Shown: positions 1 to 6,313 of the stretch, one piece after another
Layout: every line of letters starts with the position of its first letter
Numbering within the stretch: position 1 is the first letter of the stretch
DNA from: Desulfovibrionaceae bacterium UBA930
GTDB lineage: Bacteria > Desulfobacterota > Desulfovibrionia > Desulfovibrionales > Desulfovibrionaceae
Length of the DNA: 6,394 bases
Direction of reading: 5' to 3'
Assembly: GCA_002293605.1 (NCBI GenBank)
Contig: DBDO01000006.1
Span: 1,329-7,722, forward strand
Made by a program: the position numbers and the translations under genes
Notes under the pieces: generated by a model
Told to the model about the DNA's origin: nothing
The model's database searches: none
Seen by the model: only the letters and a program-made list of their open reading frames with translations

Positions 1-106
1 GCGAGGGAATTTCCCGATGGGGGTTGGACTCTTCGGTCCTGCCCCCGGAGGGAAAACCCAAGCAACGCCGCCAAACGGAATAAATCAGCGTTTCCAAAGA
101 ACTCTT
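1..106 (+). ncRNA. Structured RNA-like segment, cut by window edge (identity unknown)
   Basis: No convincing gene lies here, but the segment can fold strongly. GGGGG (19-23) pairs with CCCCC (42-46), and inside it GGAC (26-29) pairs with GTCC (36-39) around a TCTTCG loop. Outside it TTCCC (11-15) can pair with GGGAA (50-54), giving one long interrupted hairpin. AAACG (73-77) can also pair with CGTTT (89-93). The segment runs directly into the intrinsic terminator at 107-140. Two readings fit. It could be the 3' half of a small RNA gene whose 5' half lies outside the window; the GGTTGG...CGGTCC apical arrangement resembles that of 6S RNA as I remember it. Or it could be a cis-acting leader controlling the permease gene at 161. 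I recognise no riboswitch core. The pairing is seen in the sequence; the identity is a guess. Confidence 0.3.
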
Positions 107-140
107 GCCCGGAGGACGGTGTTCTCCGGGCTGATTTTTT
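107..140 (+). terminator. Intrinsic terminator just upstream of the permease gene
   Basis: An 11-bp stem pairs 107-117 with 121-131. It has one G-U pair and a 3-base loop (GGT), and is followed by TGA and six T residues (135-140). This is a textbook rho-independent terminator on the plus strand. Its T tract ends 20 bases before the permease start codon, and I see no good promoter between the two. It may therefore close an upstream RNA or gene, or act as an attenuator for the permease. Confidence 0.8.
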
Positions 141-160
141 CACTGTAACCGGATTGTAGC

Positions 161-1039
161 ATGCGCTCCGCCTTTATCAAATTACATATTTCTATTCTGC
201 TGGCCGGGTTTACCGGTATTTTGGGCAAACTCATCTCCCTGGCCGAGGGGCCGCTCGTCTGGTACCGCATGCTCCTCACCCTGTTTCTTTTTTTCTGCTA
301 TCTGGCTCACAAGAAAGCGCTGCCCAGAATCGCCCTGCGGGAGGCCCTGCGTATTGGCGGGGTAGGGGTTCTTATTGCCCTGCACTGGATATTCTTTTAC
401 GGCAGCATCAAGTACGCCAACGTCTCCATCGGCGTGGTCTGCTTTGCCCTGACCGGCTTTTTCACCGCGCTTTTCGAGCCTTTTTTCGAAGGGCGCAGAC
501 TCTCCCCGCGTGAACTCTGCTTCAGCCTGATCACCGTGTGCGGCATCGCCCTGATTTTTCATTTTGACGCCCGCTACAGAACCGGCATCATTCTGGGGAT
601 TATCTCCGCCGCCATGTGCGCCCTGTTCACCATTGCCATGCGAAAGGTCGGCAGAAAGCACGACTCTTCGACCATGCTTCTCTATCAAATGGCCGGAGGT
701 TTCGCCTTTCTCACCCTGGCCGCGCCCGGCTATCTCGCGCTTTTTCCCGGTCTGAATCTTGTGCCCTCCGCTTTTGATCCGCTCTGGCTCTTTTTGCTTT
801 CTTCCCTGTGCACCATAGGCATGTTCCTGCTTCAGATTCAGGCTCTGCAAAAAATTTCGGCCTTTACGGTAAACTTGAGCTATAATTTGGAACCAATCTA
901 CAGCATCCTCCTGGCCATGCTTCTTTTTGACGAGGCAGGGCAGTTGGGGGGTGCCTTTTTTATCGGCCTCGCGCTCATCTGCGCCTCGGTCGTGCTGCAG
1001 AGCGCCTATGCCGCACGGCAGCGCGGGGGAGTCGTATAG
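161..1039 (+). CDS. EamA-domain (DMT superfamily) inner-membrane transporter
   Basis: This is a 292-residue hydrophobic protein with about ten predicted membrane segments, the usual size for the 10-TMS drug/metabolite transporter superfamily. Two EamA repeats are visible, roughly residues 5-134 and 141-280. The second ends with the typical loop around NLEPIYS (242-248), followed by a last helix pair. A basic tail (AARQRGG) suggests a cytoplasmic C-terminus. Family members export or import small metabolites such as amino acids or their derivatives; the substrate cannot be read from sequence. The ATG has only a weak Shine-Dalgarno (GGA at 151-153). It lies 20 bases after a strong terminator, so expression may depend on read-through or attenuation. 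The thioesterase gene begins 45 bases downstream on the same strand. Confidence 0.9.
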   Translation: MRSAFIKLHISILLAGFTGILGKLISLAEGPLVWYRMLLTLFLFFCYLAHKKALPRIALREALRIGGVGVLIALHWIFFYGSIKYANVSIGVVCFALTGFFTALFEPFFEGRRLSPRELCFSLITVCGIALIFHFDARYRTGIILGIISAAMCALFTIAMRKVGRKHDSSTMLLYQMAGGFAFLTLAAPGYLALFPGLNLVPSAFDPLWLFLLSSLCTIGMFLLQIQALQKISAFTVNLSYNLEPIYSILLAMLLFDEAGQLGGAFFIGLALICASVVLQSAYAARQRGGVV

Positions 1040-1084
1040 GGCAGATTAAGCATATGAACACCCCACAGGGAGGAGTACGCTGCT

Positions 1085-1531
1085 ATGGAAAGGCTTGTGC
1101 CTTTACCCGGTTCTCCGGGCTGCGTGATTTGCGATAACAACGCTTCCAACCCTCGTTCCTTGAAGCTTTGTCTGTTCTGGGATGAAACGAACAGACAGGT
1201 GCGCATCCCCTGCGAAGCGGATGAAAGCTGGTGCGGGTACGACAAGGTGGTGCATGGCGGGATAGTCGCGGCTTTGCTGGATGAAGCCATGGCCTGGGCC
1301 GTCAGACAGCATACCGGGGACTGGGCCTTTACCGCAGAATGCAGTTTGCGCTTCAAGCAGCCTGTGCGGGCGGGCAAGGCATATACGGTTATCGGCGGCG
1401 TGAGCGCAGCCGGAAAGCGTAAAATCACTGCCTACGGCTGTGTGCTTGATGCAGAGGGCGCAGTGGCGGCTAAGGCTTCGGCTTCCTTTTTACCCGCCAA
1501 AGGCCGGGCAAAACTGCGCAGTGAGGAGTAA
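1085..1531 (+). CDS. PaaI-family hotdog-fold thioesterase
   Basis: This 148-residue protein has the size and pattern of a single hotdog domain of the PaaI/YbgC-like acyl-CoA thioesterase group. The N-terminus has the C-x2-C...NP pattern (C13, C16, N22-P23) common in one PaaI subgroup. The central helix motif HGGIVAALLDEAMAWA spans 57-72: the His-Gly-Gly turn is at 57-59 and the likely catalytic acid is D66 or E67. Later strands include the LRFKQPVRAGKAY segment (88-100). Such enzymes hydrolyse acyl- or aryl-CoA thioesters in the cytosol, usually as tetramers; the natural substrate here is unknown. The start is well supported by AGGGAGGAG (1067-1075), 9 bases before the ATG. It probably shares a transcript with the permease, although no functional link is obvious. 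Confidence 0.87.
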   Translation: MERLVPLPGSPGCVICDNNASNPRSLKLCLFWDETNRQVRIPCEADESWCGYDKVVHGGIVAALLDEAMAWAVRQHTGDWAFTAECSLRFKQPVRAGKAYTVIGGVSAAGKRKITAYGCVLDAEGAVAAKASASFLPAKGRAKLRSEE

Positions 1532-1630
1532 AATTGAGGAGAGTGGCCCGGTTCGGCCCTGCCCCTATAGCAGTTTCTCGTGGCAAGGATTTGTTCACAA
1601 ATCCTTGCAAAGCAAATATAGATTTGCTCT
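1532..1630. repeat. Convergent intergenic gap with two tandem perfect hairpins
   Basis: Two plus-strand and minus-strand genes converge here. The first hairpin pairs 1583-1593 (GCAAGGATTTG) with 1598-1608 around TTCA. The second pairs 1611-1617 (AGCAAAT) with 1622-1628 around ATAG. Both stems are perfect, separated by two bases, and the two share related sequence (variants of CAAAT and TTTGC). Neither is followed by a T run in either direction, so neither is a standard intrinsic terminator. They may still act as a bidirectional transcript-end or mRNA-stabilising structure. The compact palindromic design also resembles dispersed extragenic repeats. Confidence 0.6.
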
Positions 1631-2416
1631 CTAACGCCTGCCGCGCAAGGCCCCGAGCTCTTCCATCACATCCAGGATATTCAGGGTCTGGTTGACCCGC
1701 CAGTAGAATTCTTCAGGCTCAAAGGGCTTGGTCAGAAAGTCATTGGCCCCGTTTTTGAGAAACTTCGCGGTCAAGGCCCCGGAACCGGCTGAGGAAAGGC
1801 CTATCACCGCCAGACGGTGAATGCTGTGCTTGCTCCGAATTTCCTTGACTAGTTCGATGCCGTCCATGCCGGGCATGTTAAAATCGGTGATTACCAGCCG
1901 TATATCGGGGTTGGCTGCCAGCACTCCCAGGGCCGCGTTGCCGTCTCCCGCTTCCAGGCTGGCTATGCGCTGCACGGCCAGCAGACGTTTGACCACGGCG
2001 CGCTGCGTGGGCGAATCGTCCACCACAAGGGCTTTGACGCTGTGGTTGGCGTAAATGCGCTCCACTGCGGCGATCAGGGGTTCGAGGTCGTCAATGCTGC
2101 CCTTGAGAAAATAATCCGCCACCCGCCTGTCAATAAAGCTCGCGCGCAAGGCCTCGTCAAAGGAGGCAGCCAGAACGATGCAGGCAATGTTCCGGCTGAG
2201 GCAGATATCCACGGCTTCTCCGTGCGGGGCATCCGGCAGATTAAGGTCCACGACAGCCGCGAACAGCTCTTTTTCATGCGCAAGGACGAGCGCTTCCGCC
2301 TCGGCCTTGCTCTGTGCCGCAAGCAGGGAAAAGGGCGTGAGCGATTCAAAGCGCTGGCGGATGATTTTTGACTGGACCGGGCTGTCTTCCACAATGAGCA
2401 GGCTTTTTCTGTCCAC
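1631..2416 (-). CDS. Stand-alone double-receiver response regulator (REC-REC)
   Basis: The 261-residue protein consists of two CheY-like receiver domains and nothing else. REC1 (about 5-121) has the acidic pair E10-D11, a phosphoacceptor candidate D57 and K105. At the usual Ser/Thr switch position it has A83, and the segment after D57 lacks the P-x-M-D-G pattern, so it looks divergent. REC2 (about 127-248) is canonical: D133-D134, D178 in TDFNMPGMDG, S208 and K230 followed by P231. Many REC-REC proteins carry a C-terminal GGDEF or other output domain; here the chain ends about 13 residues after REC2. It probably works by protein contact or as a phosphate sink. The start is GTG, supported by AAGGAG (2428-2423) with a 6-base spacer. 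It follows the CheV-like gene by 18 bases, so the two form an operon. Confidence 0.88.
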   Translation of the reverse strand: MDRKSLLIVEDSPVQSKIIRQRFESLTPFSLLAAQSKAEAEALVLAHEKELFAAVVDLNLPDAPHGEAVDICLSRNIACIVLAASFDEALRASFIDRRVADYFLKGSIDDLEPLIAAVERIYANHSVKALVVDDSPTQRAVVKRLLAVQRIASLEAGDGNAALGVLAANPDIRLVITDFNMPGMDGIELVKEIRSKHSIHRLAVIGLSSAGSGALTAKFLKNGANDFLTKPFEPEEFYWRVNQTLNILDVMEELGALRGRR

Positions 2417-2434
2417 AAAGCGCTCCTTGGCGTA

Positions 2435-3376
2435 TTATGCCTGATATTTGCGGATCAGCTCCGCAGCCCGCACGGTCAGGTGGGGCAGGTCAGGCTTGGA
2501 GATCTGGTCGTCTGCCCCGGCCTGTACCCCTTTATCGAAAACTACCTTGGAAATCAGCGAAGAAAAGAGCACCACCGGGATAGCCTTGAAGGCCGGGTCG
2601 GCCTTTATCTGGCGGGTCAGGCTGTGCCCGTCCATTTCAGGCATTTCAATGTCCGAGATCACCAGGTTAACGAAGTTGGTGATGGGCTCATTCTTTTCTC
2701 TGGCCTGACCTTCCCAGGTCTTGAGCTGCTCCCAGGCCTCGCGCCCGCAGGTGGCTTTCGTCACCTTGAAATTGGCCTTTTGCAAGGTAGAGGCGATAAT
2801 GGTGCGGATGGAAGCCGAATCATCGGCCAAAAGCACGGTGTAGCCAGCCCCCCCTTGTTCGACAACGCCTTCTGCATGGCTGCCAAGGTTGACCGAAGGA
2901 TCCATGGAGCCGATGATATGCTCCATGTCCAGCAAAAAAACGATGCGCTCGTCAAAGCGCACCACCCCGGTGATGGAGTCGTGGCTGAAGGCCTGCAAAT
3001 ATTTGCCCGGCGGCTCCACCTGTGCCCAGGTCATGCGATGGATACGGGTAACGCCGGATACAATAAAGGCGGTTACCACGCCGGAAAATTCGGAAACAAT
3101 GACTTTGTCGTTTTCTTCGCCCGCATTTGTTTTGCCCAGCCATAGCCCGAGATCCACCAGGGGCAGCACCCTGCCGCGCAAGTTAAAGGTGCCCAGCGCC
3201 GCTGCATGGTGTTTGCCCGGAACCCCGGTTACCGGTGGCTTGCGGATGATTTCGAGCACCTTGGCCACGTTCATGCCAAAGTAGCTCCGGTAGCTTGTGC
3301 CGTCTTCCAGAAGCTCATCAATATAAAATTCTATGATTTCAAGTTCGTTTCCGGACTGGCCGGTTTGCGGATCCAT
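2435..3376 (-). CDS. cheV: CheV-type chemotaxis coupling protein (CheW-REC)
   Basis: The 313-residue protein has an N-terminal CheW-like coupling domain (about 12-155), including the GTFNLRGRVLPLVDLGLWLG segment (62-81), typical of CheW. A C-terminal receiver domain (about 178-310) follows. The receiver has D185-D186, phosphoacceptor D242 in SDIEMPEMDG, S272 and K294-P295, so it should be phosphorylatable. Length and domain order match CheV, which couples chemoreceptors to the histidine kinase CheA and adjusts signalling through its own phosphorylation. The ATG has GAGGA (3387-3383), 6 bases from the tract's AAA end. The double-receiver gene lies directly downstream. A candidate promoter overlaps the preceding nth stop codon. 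No receptor, CheA or motility gene is in the window, so the pathway served is inferred. Confidence 0.9.
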   Translation of the reverse strand: MDPQTGQSGNELEIIEFYIDELLEDGTSYRSYFGMNVAKVLEIIRKPPVTGVPGKHHAAALGTFNLRGRVLPLVDLGLWLGKTNAGEENDKVIVSEFSGVVTAFIVSGVTRIHRMTWAQVEPPGKYLQAFSHDSITGVVRFDERIVFLLDMEHIIGSMDPSVNLGSHAEGVVEQGGAGYTVLLADDSASIRTIIASTLQKANFKVTKATCGREAWEQLKTWEGQAREKNEPITNFVNLVISDIEMPEMDGHSLTRQIKADPAFKAIPVVLFSSLISKVVFDKGVQAGADDQISKPDLPHLTVRAAELIRKYQA

Positions 3377-3430
3377 GGCGTTTCCTCATCGGTTGCAGCG
3401 AATGGCGAATCAAACAGGAATTATCTTTGC

Positions 3431-3459
3431 GTCATATGATCGTCTTCGTTTTTTTTCAA
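3431..3459 (-). promoter_or_regulatory. Candidate sigma70 promoter for the cheV operon
   Basis: On the minus strand TTGAAA (3459-3454) is followed after 17 bases by TATGAC (3436-3431). The -35 matches the consensus at 5 of 6 positions and the -10 at 4 of 6. An A-tract fills the start of the spacer. The -35 overlaps the nth stop codon. Transcription would begin near 3424 and leave a leader of roughly 50 bases before cheV. This is a pattern match only. Confidence 0.4.
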
Positions 3460-4124
3460 GCGCGAATCGGCGCGGCCTTGCCACCCACGCCTTTTTTGGG
3501 GCAAAGCTCCTTCATTTCGCACAGCGGGCAGGAGGGCTTTCGCGCCATGCACACCTGCCTGCCGAACCAGACCATGCGGTGATTGAGGTTGCCCCATTCC
3601 TCACGGGGGACCAGGGCCGCAAGGTCCTTTTCAACCTGCACCGGGTCGTGCGAGGCGGTAAGGCCCAGGCGAAAGGCAATGCGCCCCACATGCGTATCCA
3701 CGGCAATGCCCTCGTTCATTCCATATGCGCCGAAGAGCACCACGCTGGCTGTCTTGCGCCCCACGCCGGGCAGGGTCAGCAGGGCCTCCATGGAGTCCGG
3801 AACCGCGCCGTCATACTGCTCCACAATGCGCCGGGCCGCATCCACAAGGTTTTTGGCCTTGTTGCGGAAAAAGCCCGTGGGCCGCACATATTCCTCTACC
3901 TCAATGGGCAAGGCCCCGGCCATGGAGGCAGGATCGGGCCAGCGGGCGAACAGGGCCGGAGTAATGCTGTTGACCCGCTCATCCGTGCACTGGGCCGCCA
4001 GCACTGTGGCCGCAAGCAGTTCCCATGGGTTTGCATGCTCAAGCAGGGTAGCAGGGCGGGGGTAGCGCTCGGCAAGCAGGGTCAGCACAGCGTGGGCCAG
4101 AGCTTTTGGGGGCAAGTTTTTCAT
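3456..4124 (-). CDS. nth: Endonuclease III, base-excision repair glycosylase/AP lyase
   Basis: The protein removes oxidised pyrimidines from DNA and cleaves the resulting abasic site. Residue numbers here count from a TTG at 4130; subtract 2 for the preferred ATG. The helix-hairpin-helix motif is LPGVGRKTA (120-128) with catalytic lysine K126. The catalytic aspartate is D145 in VDTHVGR. The C-terminal iron-sulfur loop is C194-x6-C201-x2-C204-x5-C210, the standard spacing for a [4Fe-4S] cluster. All key residues are present. I prefer the ATG at 4124 (222 residues) over the in-frame TTG at 4130. AGG at 4134-4132 sits 7 bases from the ATG but only one base from the TTG. The gene is divergent from cutA and upstream of cheV on the same strand. 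The repair function is unrelated to the signalling genes. Confidence 0.95.
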   Translation of the reverse strand: MKNLPPKALAHAVLTLLAERYPRPATLLEHANPWELLAATVLAAQCTDERVNSITPALFARWPDPASMAGALPIEVEEYVRPTGFFRNKAKNLVDAARRIVEQYDGAVPDSMEALLTLPGVGRKTASVVLFGAYGMNEGIAVDTHVGRIAFRLGLTASHDPVQVEKDLAALVPREEWGNLNHRMVWFGRQVCMARKPSCPLCEMKELCPKKGVGGKAAPIRA

Positions 4125-4136
4125 GGGCAAACCTGT

Positions 4137-4165
4137 TTGTCATTGTTTCTTACTTGCGGTATAAA
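4137..4165 (+). promoter_or_regulatory. Strong candidate sigma70 promoter for cutA and the kinase
   Basis: TTGTCA (4137-4142) and TATAAA (4160-4165) are separated by exactly 17 bases. Each matches the sigma70 consensus at 5 of 6 positions. Transcription would start near 4172, giving a leader of about 50 bases. The site lies in the 96-base divergent gap between nth and cutA, so factors binding here could affect both. I saw no equally good promoter for nth on the other strand. Confidence 0.6.
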
Positions 4166-4220
4166 GCCGGGAGATGTCCGAGGCAGGAAGCGTCTCTTTC
4201 CTTTACCCAGCCTTTTCCCT

Positions 4221-4547
4221 ATGTATGGCATGAATGCGCTCTTTGTCTATATCACCGCGCCCGACCAGGAAGCGGCCCGTAAGATGGCGCGCTGCCTTGT
4301 TGAGGAGCGGCTTTGCGCCTGCGCCAACATCCTTCCGGCTGCGGAGTCCTTGTACTGGTGGGACGGTGCCATTGAGCATGCCCATGAGGCCGTTCTCATC
4401 TGCAAAACCACTGAAGAGGTCTGGCCCGCTTTTGAACGCCGCGCACGCGCGCTGCACCCCTATGAAACCCCCTGCATTGTGGCCCTGCCCCTCACGCGCG
4501 GATTCGCCCCCTTTATGCAGTGGATTGCCGACGAAACAAGGAGCTGA
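4221..4547 (+). CDS. cutA: CutA-family divalent-cation tolerance protein
   Basis: This 108-residue protein is the usual size for CutA, a very stable cytosolic trimer with a ferredoxin-like fold. It is linked genetically to copper and other divalent-cation tolerance, though its molecular role is unsettled. Family signatures are present in order: FVYITAPD (8-15), CANILPAAESLYWWDG (34-49), LICKT (59-63) and the hallmark HPYETPCI (79-86). The reading frame stays open far upstream, antisense to nth, but homology begins only here. ATG at 4221 and ATG at 4230 (M4) are both plausible, and neither has a clear Shine-Dalgarno; a pyrimidine-rich stretch precedes them. A strong candidate promoter lies about 55 bases upstream. 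The stop codon sits two bases before the kinase start, so the two are probably coupled. Confidence 0.9.
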   Translation: MYGMNALFVYITAPDQEAARKMARCLVEERLCACANILPAAESLYWWDGAIEHAHEAVLICKTTEEVWPAFERRARALHPYETPCIVALPLTRGFAPFMQWIADETRS

Positions 4548-4549
4548 AC

Positions 4550-5491
4550 GTGTCCGTCTATCTCACAGGCTCTCTCGCCTATGACCGCATCATGAATTTT
4601 CCCGGCAAATTCACCGACTCCATTCTGCCGGATCAGATCCACAACCTGAACGTATCCTTTCTCATCAGCAATCTTGAGGAAAAACCGGGCGGCTGCGCGG
4701 GGAATATCGCCTATACGCTGAATTTGCTTGGGGAGCGCTCCATTATCGTGACCTCCGTTGGCAGGGATTTCGCCCCTTACGCCGCCGCGCTCGAAGCCTG
4801 GGGGCTTTCGCTGGAAGGGATTACCCGGCTGGAAAATGAGCTGACGGCCAGTGCCTACATCATGACCGATCAGAGTAACAACCAGATCACGGCCTTTCAC
4901 GCCGCAGCCATGTTGAGCCCCTCCCTTTATGACTTCCCCCGCTTAAGCCCGGAGCGCGACATTGCCCTGATCGCCCCATCCAGCCCGGATGACATGAACC
5001 GCCACCCCGCTCTGTACCGGGAGAAAGGGCTGCGCTATATTTACGACCCTTCACAGCAACTGCCTGTGCTGACAGCAGGGCAGCTCATCGCAGCCATTGA
5101 GGGTGCTTACCTGCTGGTGGGCAACGATTATGAAATACGGATGATCATGAACAGCACGGGCCGCAGCAAAGAAGAACTGCTGCGCATGACGCGCCGGGGC
5201 ATCATTACCACGCTCGGCGCACAGGGCTCCTTGATCACGGAAAAGGGCGGGCCGGAAACCGCCATACCCGCTGTGCCGGTCAGCCAGGTGGTCGACCCCA
5301 CGGGCGCGGGCGATGCCTACCGCGCGGGCCTGATCAAGGGCCTGCTCCTGGAACAGCCCCTGGCCGAATGCGCCCGCCTCGGCGCTACCTGTGCCGCTTT
5401 TTGCATCGAACAGGCGGGCACGCAGGAGCACAGCTTCACTATTGATGATTTTTTCCGCAGGCATTCCTCGGCTTTTGGCAACCCGGTGTAG
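4550..5491 (+). CDS. PfkB-family kinase, probable adenosine kinase (mycobacterial AdoK-like)
   Basis: The 313-residue protein has the ribokinase/PfkB fold. D12 in the first strand fits the ribose-binding aspartate, the GGCAGN turn (47-52) is the first PfkB signature, and DPTGAGD (249-255) ends in catalytic base D255. Several stretches resemble Mycobacterium tuberculosis adenosine kinase as I remember it: FPGKFTDSILPDQ (17-29), YDPSQQLPVL (165-174), GNDYE (191-195) and GTQE (290-293). Adenosine to AMP is thus the likeliest reaction, but other nucleoside or sugar substrates are possible. I chose the GTG at 4550 because AAGGAG (4538-4543) lies 6 bases before it. An in-frame ATG at 4520 would overlap cutA by 28 bases. 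Coupling to cutA suggests co-expression. No intrinsic terminator follows on the plus strand. Confidence 0.83.
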   Translation: MSVYLTGSLAYDRIMNFPGKFTDSILPDQIHNLNVSFLISNLEEKPGGCAGNIAYTLNLLGERSIIVTSVGRDFAPYAAALEAWGLSLEGITRLENELTASAYIMTDQSNNQITAFHAAAMLSPSLYDFPRLSPERDIALIAPSSPDDMNRHPALYREKGLRYIYDPSQQLPVLTAGQLIAAIEGAYLLVGNDYEIRMIMNSTGRSKEELLRMTRRGIITTLGAQGSLITEKGGPETAIPAVPVSQVVDPTGAGDAYRAGLIKGLLLEQPLAECARLGATCAAFCIEQAGTQEHSFTIDDFFRRHSSAFGNPV

Positions 5492-5524
5492 GGGCTGCGG
5501 CATATAAAGCATCAAGTAAACCGG

Positions 5525-5545
5525 AAAAAACAGCCCTTGGCTGTT
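5525..5545 (-). terminator. Terminator-like hairpin oriented to the minus strand
   Basis: AACAGCC (5529-5535) pairs perfectly with GGCTGTT (5539-5545) around a CTT loop. Read on the minus strand the stem runs into six T residues (plus-strand A at 5525-5530), the classic intrinsic-terminator form. Read on the plus strand there is no T run. An outer pair, CCGGAA (5521-5526) with TTCCGG (5553-5558), could enclose it. No recognisable minus-strand gene ends here, so the target transcript is unknown. Confidence 0.5.
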
Positions 5546-5590
5546 GCCTGCATTCCGGACTTTCTTTCACCATTAAAGGATTTTTTTCTC

Positions 5591-6241
5591 ATGCAAAACT
5601 ATAGCAACAAAGACTATGAATTTCTCGGCAGGCAGGTGGCAGCGGGCCGCTATGTCGGGCGCAACGTCTGTTTTCTGGCCCTGATTCTGGCCTTCCTCCT
5701 TGGCCTGGGGCTGGGCCGCTATGCCTTCCCTGATGCAGACAGGACTGCGGCCCAGTCAGGGGGCGCAAAACGTCCTCTGGGGCAGAACTCCGCAGTGGCT
5801 GATGCGGCGAACCCCAGCAAGCAGGTTCTGGAATCCATTTTTCAGCATGAGGAAGAACTGCGCAAAAATCCGCAGGACGCCGATGCCTGGGAACATCTGG
5901 GCAATCTGTACTTTGACGCCCAGGAGCCGGAAAAAGCCATCCGAGCCTATGAAAAAGCCCTGGAACTCAAGCCGGGCAACACAAATGTGCTGGTGGACTG
6001 CGGCGTTATGTACCGCCAAATAAAAAATTATGCCAAAGCTCTGGAATTTTTTGAGAAAGCCCTGGCTATCAAGTCCGAGCACCAAAATGCCCTGTTCAAC
6101 AGCGGCGTTGTCTTGTATTTTGATCTGGAAAGGAAGGAGGAGGCCCTTGCCAATTGGCGCAAATTGGTGGCAATTAACCCCAACGCCAAGACTCCGTCTG
6201 GAGATCTGGTAAGCAAGCTGATTAGCGAACTCTCCCGTTAG
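5591..6241 (+). CDS. Membrane-anchored tetratricopeptide-repeat protein
   Basis: This 216-residue protein has a basic N-terminus (K7, R14, R20, R24) and one membrane segment (about 25-42). A low-complexity linker follows (about 45-75), then roughly three TPR units at about 97-130, 131-164 and 165-198. The TPR pattern is clear in AWEHLGNLYFDAQEPEKAIRAYEKALELKP, residues 99-128. Positive charges on the N-terminal side suggest an N-in orientation with the TPRs outside the cytoplasm. The family acts as a protein-interaction scaffold. Topology and size recall NrfG/CcmI-type cytochrome c maturation factors, but nothing here proves that role. I chose ATG 5591, with AAAGGA (5575-5580) 10 bases upstream, over an in-frame TTG at 5537 that falls inside a hairpin. 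It lies 99 bases after the kinase gene and may share its transcript. Confidence 0.85.
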   Translation: MQNYSNKDYEFLGRQVAAGRYVGRNVCFLALILAFLLGLGLGRYAFPDADRTAAQSGGAKRPLGQNSAVADAANPSKQVLESIFQHEEELRKNPQDADAWEHLGNLYFDAQEPEKAIRAYEKALELKPGNTNVLVDCGVMYRQIKNYAKALEFFEKALAIKSEHQNALFNSGVVLYFDLERKEEALANWRKLVAINPNAKTPSGDLVSKLISELSR

Positions 6242-6313
6242 GCAGCATCGTCACGAGGTGGATTTTGTTCTCCGGCAAGGAAGATGAGCCTTTTATGAAG
6301 GGAGTGTACTCTT

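Noticed and set aside
182..850. Minus-strand open frame of 222 codons opposite the permease
   Set aside because: The permease on the plus strand has a clear membrane pattern and EamA repeats. The antisense product is a Gly/Lys/Glu-rich shadow with no recognisable domain.
2480..3145. Plus-strand open frame of 221 codons opposite cheV
   Set aside because: It is antisense to an intact CheW-REC gene with conserved residues, and its own product has no recognisable domain.
3333..4220. Long plus-strand open frame running in phase into cutA (about 296 extra codons)
   Set aside because: It is antisense to nth, which has all catalytic and iron-sulfur residues. CutA homology begins only near 4221-4230, and the promoter at 4137-4165 lies inside the extension.
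5475..5508. Possible promoter TTGGCA ... TATAAA at the end of the kinase gene, for the TPR gene
   Set aside because: The spacer is 22 bases, too long for a normal sigma70 promoter. I also looked for sigma54 GG-N10-GC spacing in this gap and did not find it.
6247..6266. Weak hairpin and short T run just after the TPR gene
   Set aside because: The stem is only two 3-bp blocks with a 2-base bulge and the T run is four bases, too weak to call a terminator.
6284..6298. Four-codon leader-peptide-like frame whose stop overlaps the ATG at 6295
   Set aside because: It is too short to distinguish from chance, and the downstream frame is itself doubtful.
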